From: Rhodovulum imhoffii
GTDB taxonomy: Bacteria > Pseudomonadota > Alphaproteobacteria > Rhodobacterales > Rhodobacteraceae
Direction: 5' to 3'
DNA: 44,255 nucleotides
NCBI RefSeq assembly: GCF_003046545.1
Contig: NZ_QAAA01000021.1
Coordinates: 1 to 44,255 of the forward strand
In this document: piece after piece, positions 44,074 through 44,255 of the stretch
Numbering within the stretch: position 1 is the stretch's first letter
Layout of the letters: every line of letters starts with the position of its first letter
Program-made: the position numbers and the translations under genes
The notes under the pieces: model-generated
Told to the model about the DNA's origin: nothing
The model's database searches: none
What the model saw: the letters and a program-made list of their open reading frames with translations, nothing else

Positions 44074-44198
44074 ACGCTTTGCGCGTCTGGCTGCGCCGCC
44101 TGGACAACTTCCAGCCATCAGGGCCCACATTTAATACATTGTTTTCATGGTATTTTTTTCGACCATCAAAAAACTTTTGCATTTTTTTGGATTGGGGG

Positions 44199-44254
44199 TT
44201 GCGGAGGTTTGCGAGTCTCCGTAAACACCCCTTCACCGGCGGCGCTGAGGGGTG
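44199..44254 (+). promoter_or_regulatory. Promoter and leader hairpin resembling an rRNA-operon upstream region
   Basis: TTGCGG (44199-44204), a 17-bp spacer and TAAACA (44222-44227) form a possible promoter behind an AT-rich, UP-element-like tract. CACCCCT (44226-44232) and AGGGGTG (44248-44254) pair around TCACCGGCGGCGCTG. From memory, a TCACCG...CGGCGCTGA pattern like this is common before 16S rRNA genes in Rhodobacteraceae; the gene itself would lie beyond the window. Confidence 0.4.
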
Positions 44255-44255
44255 C

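Larger units (their letters stand above)
43938..44255. other. Intergenic region with DnaA-box word and AT-rich stretch
   Basis: This 318-bp gap holds no recognisable gene. The part at 43938-44060 is GC-rich without clear signals. A perfect DnaA-box word occurs at 44065-44073, with weaker relatives nearby. From about 44125 to 44190 the sequence is strongly AT-rich with T7 and A6 runs. It ends in a promoter/hairpin arrangement (see the separate entry). An rRNA operon or another highly expressed gene probably begins just past the window edge. Confidence 0.5.

Noticed and set aside
44135-44190. AT-rich tract as a small RNA or leader-peptide gene
   Set aside because: There is no open frame with a ribosome-binding site and no hairpin followed by Ts; it is better explained as an UP-element-like or melting region before a promoter.

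Overview
The window is GC-rich chromosomal DNA from an alphaproteobacterium, most likely a Rhodobacteraceae (Roseobacter-group) member. This rests on the gene order kdsD-lptC-lptA-lptB-rpoN-hpf-ptsN, an NDUFA9-like gene next to uppP, the style of the ABC-2 permease, and a short, divergent sigma-54. This is inferred from gene order and protein motifs; no search was run.

Left edge (1-500): the 3' end of an insertion-sequence transposase abuts a frameshifted HicB-antitoxin remnant, next to the 3' end of a tRNA-Leu(CAG). This looks like the worn edge of an island. Housekeeping block (631-18663): an NDUFA9-like reductase, uppP, gltD-gltB, mtgA, a glutathione S-transferase and queG. Then follow a sulfotransferase-like gene carrying a 10-G tract, a ribonuclease D-type exonuclease, and the lipopolysaccharide/regulatory run kdsD-lptCAB-rpoN-hpf-ptsN.

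Surface-glycan block 1 (18665-27706): on the minus strand, reading from galU, lie galU, galE, two paralogous GT2 glycosyltransferases, a GT14-type glycosyltransferase with an extra C-terminal module, and a two-part sulfotransferase. cysQ (the PAP phosphatase) lies upstream of galU, and an ABC-2 export permease diverges from cysQ. Then come alkB, dnaK-dnaJ, radC and kdsB-kdsA, followed by three small phage-tail-like genes (DUF2793 type).

Surface-glycan block 2 (36000-43937): an RTX/DUF4214 secreted protein lies downstream of kpsT- and kpsE-like genes. A kpsM-like permease is divergent from these, and a bifunctional GT2-GT4 glycosyltransferase converges on the permease and overlaps it. The last 300 bp are AT-rich, contain a perfect DnaA-box word, and end in a promoter/hairpin resembling an rRNA-operon leader.

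Taken together the accessory genes suggest a sulfated, ABC-exported surface polysaccharide. GalU and GalE supply UDP-sugars and KdsA/KdsB supply CMP-Kdo, while the GT2, GT14 and GT4 enzymes build the chain. The sulfotransferases decorate it, CysQ removes the PAP by-product, and KpsM/T/E-type proteins export it. An RTX protein may act at the surface. This system-level reading is inference; each component call is supported by motifs named in its entry.
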